DNA of 18,092 bases. It comes from an uncultured Bacteroidales bacterium (GTDB lineage: Bacteria > Bacteroidota > Bacteroidia > Bacteroidales > UBA932). The number at the start of each line of letters is the position of its first letter. The first letter of the stretch is position 1. The notes under the pieces are model-generated. The model ran no database searches. It was not told the origin of the DNA and worked only from the letters and a program-made list of their open reading frames with translations. Shown piece after piece: positions 14,764 through 18,092 of this stretch. The translations under genes and the position numbers were made by a program. Location: assembly GCA_937900465.1 (NCBI GenBank), contig CALCEJ010000071.1, positions 1 to 18,092 on the forward strand, given 5' to 3'.

Positions 14764-14799
14764 ACGTAAGGCATTTATAAACAATTAATTATCAAACAA

Positions 14800-15186
14800 A
14801 TGGTACAGAAGTACGAAACCGTTTTCATTGCTACTCCCGTTTTGTCTGACGCCCAGATGAAGGAAGCGGTTGCAAAGTACACTGCGCTTATCCGTGAAAA
14901 CGGCGGCGAAGTGGTGTACGAGGAGGATTGGGGACTCCGCCAGCTGGCGTATCCCATCCAGCACAAGACTACAGGGTTCTATTACCTGATTGAGTTCAAT
15001 GCTGAGCCTCAGTTCGTTGCAACCCTGGAGACCCAGTATCACCGTGACGAGAGGATCATCCGTTACCTCACAGTCGCCCTCGACAAGGATGCTGCAGCTT
15101 ATGCAGAAAAGAGAAGGGCCAACAAGGCCGCCAAGGCTGCTGCTCCCGCAGCGGAAGAGGCTCCCAAGGATACTGAAACCGAATAA
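14800..15186 (+). CDS. rpsF: 30S ribosomal protein bS6
   Basis: Small-subunit platform protein that binds 16S rRNA as a dimer with bS18. The 128 residues start MVQKYETVFIATPVLSD and contain the conserved GLRQLAYPIQHKTTGFYYLI core (45-64) and HRDERIIRYLTVALDKD. The C-terminal extension from about residue 100 is rich in Ala, Lys and Glu, ends in ETE and is probably disordered, like other bS6 tails. The upstream region (ATTAATTATCAAACAA) is A-rich and has no SD, the normal state in this phylum. It is the first gene of rpsF-rpsR-rplI, with 17 bp before rpsR. In Bacteroidota bS6 also takes part, with bS18 and bS21, in hiding the anti-SD of 16S rRNA. Confidence 0.97.
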   Translation: MVQKYETVFIATPVLSDAQMKEAVAKYTALIRENGGEVVYEEDWGLRQLAYPIQHKTTGFYYLIEFNAEPQFVATLETQYHRDERIIRYLTVALDKDAAAYAEKRRANKAAKAAAPAAEEAPKDTETE

Positions 15187-15188
15187 TC

Positions 15189-15195
15189 AAGGAGG
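15189..15195 (+). promoter_or_regulatory. Strong Shine-Dalgarno sequence of rpsR
   Basis: AAGGAGG is a seven-base perfect complement of the canonical anti-SD and ends 8 bases before the rpsR ATG. The starts of rpsF and rplI, and nearly every other start in the window, have nothing similar. Bacteroidota ribosomes generally do not use SDs because the anti-SD is buried by bS21, bS18 and bS6, and strong SDs before bS21 or bS18 genes are known in the phylum and proposed to be autoregulatory. Confidence 0.85.
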
Positions 15196-15203
15196 ACAAA
15201 ATT

Positions 15204-15473
15204 ATGGCAAACGAAAACAGCGAAATCCGTTATCTGAATCCTCCGACAGTCGAGGTAAGGCGTAAGAAATACTGCCGTTTCAAGAAGGCAGGTATCAAGT
15301 ATGTTGACTACAAGGACCCTGAGTTCCTCAAGAAGTTCCTCAACGAGCAGGGTAAGATCCTTCCCCGCCGCATCACCGGTACTTCCCTGAAGTTCCAGCG
15401 TAAGGTAGCCCAGGCTATCAAGCGTGCCCGTTCCCTTGCTCTTCTTCCCTATGTTACTGACCTTTTGAAATAA
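15204..15473 (+). CDS. rpsR: 30S ribosomal protein bS18
   Basis: Platform protein that pairs with bS6 near the 3' end of 16S rRNA. The 89 residues include RRKKYCRFKKAGIKYVDYKD (19-38), FLNEQGKILPRRITGTSLKF (45-64) and QRKVAQAIKRARSLALLPY, the usual family pattern. The N-terminal extension (MANENSEIRYLNPPTVEV) lacks similarity to E. coli bS18 but fits Bacteroidota homologues. The gene is unusual for its strong SD, seven bases before the ATG. If bS18 is scarce, ribosomes lacking it should have an exposed anti-SD and favour this mRNA, which would restore bS18: an attractive feedback model, established only as a proposal for the phylum. rplI follows 8 bp downstream. Confidence 0.97.
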   Translation: MANENSEIRYLNPPTVEVRRKKYCRFKKAGIKYVDYKDPEFLKKFLNEQGKILPRRITGTSLKFQRKVAQAIKRARSLALLPYVTDLLK

Positions 15474-15481
15474 TTCTCGCT

Positions 15482-15928
15482 ATGGAAATTTTACTTAAGA
15501 AAGACGTCGCCAATCTTGGCTATGCAGGCGAGATTGTAAAGGTTAAGGCCGGTTATGCAATGAACTACCTGGTTCCCCAGGGCTTTGCTACCGTCGCAAC
15601 CCCTTCCGTGAAGAAGCAGCACGAAGAGACCCTCCGCCAGAGGGCTCACAAAGAGGCTAAGCTTGTCGCTGATGCAGAGGCACTCGCCGCAACCGTCAGC
15701 GCACAGGTCGTAGAAATCAAGGCAAAGGTCGCTGAAAACGGCAAGCTCTATGGCGGTGTCTCCACTGCTGACCTCGCTGAGGCTCTCTCCGCAAAGGGAC
15801 TGAACATTGACAAGAAGGACATCACCATCCTTGCCCCTGAGGTTAAGGAAACCGGTGAGTACGAAGCTTCCGTGAAGGTCTACAAGGCAGTCAAGGCTTC
15901 CTTCAAGTTCAACGTCGTCGCAGAATAA
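15482..15928 (+). CDS. rplI: 50S ribosomal protein bL9
   Basis: Large-subunit protein with an elongated two-domain shape that limits frameshifting and ribosome collisions. The 148 residues start with MEILLKKDVANLGYAGEIVK and have GYAMNYLVPQGFAT (25-38), the standard N-terminal rRNA-binding domain. They continue through a long charged helix (about 42-75) to the C-terminal domain with ENGKLYGGVSTADLAEAL and ending in SFKFNVVAE. It begins 8 bp after the rpsR stop and has no SD. It is the last gene of its operon and is followed within 12 bp by a strong terminator hairpin. Length and domain order are those of ordinary bL9, and nothing seems altered. Confidence 0.97.
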   Translation: MEILLKKDVANLGYAGEIVKVKAGYAMNYLVPQGFATVATPSVKKQHEETLRQRAHKEAKLVADAEALAATVSAQVVEIKAKVAENGKLYGGVSTADLAEALSAKGLNIDKKDITILAPEVKETGEYEASVKVYKAVKASFKFNVVAE

Positions 15929-15939
15929 TCCTACTCTAG

Positions 15940-15984
15940 AAATAAAGAAAGAGGCTGCAAAATGCGCAGCCTCTTTCTTTATTT
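15940..15984. terminator. Bidirectional intrinsic terminator between rplI and the acyl-CoA ligase gene
   Basis: A perfect 19-bp stem pairs 15940-15958 with 15966-15984 around a 7-base loop. The GC core is GAGGCTGC/GCAGCCTC, and on the plus strand the stem ends in a T-rich run continuing to about 15987. The genes on each side converge here, and the hairpin includes the TAA stop of the leftward ligase gene (15979-15981). Its arms are AT-rich on the outside in both directions, so it should end both messages, best on the plus strand. Confidence 0.93.
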
Positions 15985-17667
15985 TTTCGGCTCGTCGCCG
16001 TGGGAATCCTTGTATTTGAAGCGGCGGATCTTGGTCGTAGCGGTTTTTTCGAAAGGCTCCTTCATCGCGTCAACCTCCCCGATCCGGGAATTCTTTCCGA
16101 CAGTCTTGTTGACCCAGTCGAGGACGGCCTTTTTCCTGTTCTCGAGTTCTTCGAACCATTTGTCTTCCGTAGCCTGGTTCCAGTCAATCGCATTGTCGTC
16201 GAATTTCACCAGGGCGACGAGTTTACCGTCGCGTTCGATGACGAGGGACTCTTCCACGCCGTCGATGTTATTGATTACCTGTTCGATTTCTTCCGGGTAG
16301 ATATTCTCTCCTGAAGGGCCCAGGATTGTGTTGTTGAGGCGGCCCTTGATATAGTAGTGACCGTCTTCGTCCACGCAGGCGATGTCCGAGGTGTGGAACC
16401 AGCCCTCATCATCCAGAACCTTCAGGGTCCTCTCCGGATCCTTGTAATAACCCAGCATGACATTATCGCCCCGGCAGACGATTTCGCCTTCCCCGTTTTC
16501 GGGATTGACATTGTCGAGGCGGATTTCGACGCCGTAGGTCGCCACGCCGATGGACCCGACGCGTTTGGGCTTGTTGACCATCACGTTACACACAAGGGGA
16601 GAGGTTTCCGTAAGTCCGTAGCCCACGGCATAGGGGAAGTGGCATTCCTTGAGAAACTGTTCCACGACGGGATCCAGCTTCGCGCCTCCGACTCCGAAGA
16701 AGCGGAGCTTTCCTCCGAAGGTTTTGATTATCCTCTTTCCGATAAAGCGGTGGAGGATGTGGGGAATCTTCTTTTCCGCCCAGCTCAGTATACGGCTCTT
16801 CTTGATAGTCGGGAGCACGTTGTTCTTGACCACCTTCTCTATGATAAGGGGTACGGAGAGCATAATCGTGGGCTTGACCTTTTTCATCGCGGGGATGAGG
16901 ACGGCGGGAGCTGCGGGCTTCTGGAGGGTATAGCAGGTAGCACCGACGTAGAAGGAGTATAGGGTGGAAACGCCCATCTCGTATGCGTGCGCGGCGGGGA
17001 GGATGCTCAGGAAGCGGTCCTTCGTGAACGCCGGCTCTGCCTTGAAGGAGGCGGCGAGGTTATGCGAAATGTTACGGTGACTGAGCATCACGCCCTTGGC
17101 GTTACCGGTAGTTCCGGAGGTATATATGATACAGGCAAGGTCGTCCGGCATAGGGTCTTTCACCCATCCGTTGCACTTGAAGTCCTCGTCGCTTCTCTTG
17201 ATGAATTCGAAGGTCTCGATATCCACGATAAGGGTAAGCTTTTCGCGGCACTCGTCGCTGAGCTTCGGCATCATCCGCTGGGAGATGAACAGGACCCTGG
17301 ATTCCGAGTGATTGAGGATGTTGGTCAGTTCGCTTTCGGAACTGTCCGGAAGGACGGGGACAGCAACCCTGCCGTAGGCGGTTGCCGCGAAGAAGGCGAC
17401 CACCCAGTTGGGCATATTCTGGGACATTATTGCGACACGGTCCCCGTGCTTGATTCCAAAGCGCGTCATTCGGAGCGAGAGCTGCTCGACCTTCGAGCGG
17501 AACTCGGAGTAAGTATATTTCTGGCCGCCGTCTACGTACTGGTATGCTATACGCCTGGAATAGGTTGTGGTAGCATAGTCAAACACCCTGTGGAGGGTAT
17601 TGCAGTAGTTTTCGCGGTAGCGGTATCTTCGCCAGGGTCTGTACGGGCTTTTGATTCTTTTAGGCAT
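15979..17667 (-). CDS. AMP-binding long-chain fatty acid-CoA ligase
   Basis: Adenylate-forming enzyme that activates a fatty acid with ATP and joins it to CoA (562 aa). Motifs in order: P-loop YTSGTTGNAKG (182-192), the A5 motif YGLTETSP (350-357), HTSD (425-428), the hinge KGRLNN (441-446), NIYPEEIE (455-462) and TTKIRRFKY with Lys546 at the adenylation-lysine position. The N-terminal region has the RFGIKHGDRVAIMSQNMPNW block common to long-chain acyl-CoA synthetases. No signal peptide or clear membrane segment is seen, and the N-terminus is strongly basic (KRIKSPYRPWRRYRYR). It starts 7 bp after a lysophosphatidate-type acyltransferase gene, so the pair could feed acyl groups into phospholipids. 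The stop codon lies within the shared terminator. Chain length preference is not evident. Confidence 0.92.
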   Translation of the reverse strand: MPKRIKSPYRPWRRYRYRENYCNTLHRVFDYATTTYSRRIAYQYVDGGQKYTYSEFRSKVEQLSLRMTRFGIKHGDRVAIMSQNMPNWVVAFFAATAYGRVAVPVLPDSSESELTNILNHSESRVLFISQRMMPKLSDECREKLTLIVDIETFEFIKRSDEDFKCNGWVKDPMPDDLACIIYTSGTTGNAKGVMLSHRNISHNLAASFKAEPAFTKDRFLSILPAAHAYEMGVSTLYSFYVGATCYTLQKPAAPAVLIPAMKKVKPTIMLSVPLIIEKVVKNNVLPTIKKSRILSWAEKKIPHILHRFIGKRIIKTFGGKLRFFGVGGAKLDPVVEQFLKECHFPYAVGYGLTETSPLVCNVMVNKPKRVGSIGVATYGVEIRLDNVNPENGEGEIVCRGDNVMLGYYKDPERTLKVLDDEGWFHTSDIACVDEDGHYYIKGRLNNTILGPSGENIYPEEIEQVINNIDGVEESLVIERDGKLVALVKFDDNAIDWNQATEDKWFEELENRKKAVLDWVNKTVGKNSRIGEVDAMKEPFEKTATTKIRRFKYKDSHGDEPKK

Positions 17668-17674
17668 AGGCTTG

Positions 17675-18092
17675 TCAGTGGGTTACATAGCATCCTTTAC
17701 GCTTTCCCACGAGTCCGAGGGTCTCGTAGTAAGCCTGGATGCGTTTCATGTCTTCGCGCGCGTTGTCAGTGAGGGGCCATTTGATTCCGCAGGAGATTTC
17801 CTTTTTACCCCAGTCGAAATAGCCCGCGTAAACGGTGGCGCCGGTTTCACGTGCAATCAGGTGGAAGCCTGTTTTCCAGTTCTTTACGGCCTTTCGCGTA
17901 CCTTCCGGCGCGAGTGCGAGGTGGAATTCCTCAGCTCCTTCCATCTCCCTGATAAGGCTCTTCACAAGGGCCCCCGGGCTGGAACGGTCCACGGGGATGG
18001 CTCCGCAGGCGCGGAGGATGGGCCCGACGGGCCAGAAGAAGAGTTCCTTCTTTATCATAATATGGGCCACCTTCCCGAACTGGGTGTAGAAG
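17675..18092 (-). CDS. 1-acyl-sn-glycerol-3-phosphate acyltransferase-like protein (N-terminal part beyond window)
   Basis: PlsC-superfamily acyltransferase, likely acting on lysophosphatidate or a related acceptor at the inner membrane. The frame is open to the right edge, reading FYTQFGKVAHIMIKKELFFW, so the start lies outside. A GTG at 18070 is not a credible start because family similarity continues through it. Visible motifs are FWPVGPILRACGAIPVDRSS (the block II region with the phosphate-contacting R of VDRS) and LALAPEGTR (block III), followed by NWKTGFHLIARE (block IV-like). The catalytic HX4D block I must lie just beyond the window. The C-terminus is complete, ending in GKRKGCYVTH. 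It precedes the acyl-CoA ligase by 7 bp, so the two appear to be co-transcribed. Confidence 0.87.
   Translation of the reverse strand, partial: FYTQFGKVAHIMIKKELFFWPVGPILRACGAIPVDRSSPGALVKSLIREMEGAEEFHLALAPEGTRKAVKNWKTGFHLIARETGATVYAGYFDWGKKEISCGIKWPLTDNAREDMKRIQAYYETLGLVGKRKGCYVTH

Noticed and set aside
16357..17772. Plus-strand open frames antisense to the acyl-CoA ligase and acyltransferase
   Set aside because: They mirror strongly conserved genes on the minus strand and have no recognisable domains.

Overview
Most of this window (about base 406 to the right edge) reads as one chromosomal stretch of a fairly G+C-rich member of the Bacteroidales. The evidence is the gene families present (DUF4831, TIGR02757/DUF2400, the mucin-desulfatase-like sugar kinase, rpsF-rpsR-rplI without ssb or priB between them), the TAnnTTTG-type -7 promoter elements, and A-rich start regions that mostly lack a Shine-Dalgarno (SD) sequence. 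The first ~405 bases differ. They are about 27% G+C by hand count, rich in TTA and AAA codons, and encode a central piece of a eukaryotic-type Trm5 tRNA m1G37 methyltransferase. They end abruptly just before a complete bacterial kinase. I read this as an assembly chimera, possibly with a gut eukaryote such as an anaerobic fungus, rather than a real fusion gene.

Layout. Left: the Trm5 fragment (1-405), a 66-bp junction stretch, then a sugar 1-kinase on + (472-1563) whose 3' end overlaps that of manC on -. Centre: an unbroken run of 12 genes on - from 14674 to 1547, with gaps of 0 to 20 bp or short overlaps. In transcription order these are an LpxL-type acyltransferase, a DUF4831 exported protein, pepD, a POT-family transporter, a TIGR02757 protein, a zeta-toxin-like kinase, tldD, tldE/pmbA, a His/Cys-tailed SlyD, a GT2 glycosyltransferase, trkA and manC. 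Right: a divergent promoter region (14675-14799), the ribosomal genes rpsF-rpsR-rplI on +, a 19-bp bidirectional terminator, then a fatty-acyl-CoA ligase and a truncated 1-acylglycerol-3-phosphate acyltransferase on -.

The genes fall into envelope and lipid work (LpxL, GT2, ManC, acyl-CoA ligase, acyltransferase), peptide import and digestion (POT, PepD, TldD/TldE), potassium uptake control (TrkA) and translation (bS6, bS18, bL9). The most interesting signal is a full-strength SD (AAGGAGG) seven bases before rpsR, in a cluster whose other two genes have none. In Bacteroidota the ribosome hides its anti-SD using bS21, bS18 and bS6, and strong SDs before bS21 or bS18 genes have been proposed to be autoregulatory. 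A 12-bp hairpin at the predicted 5' end of the same mRNA and mutually overlapping divergent promoters add to the regulatory interest. No RNA genes, CRISPR arrays or insertion sequences were seen, and no stretch over 300 bp lacks a gene.
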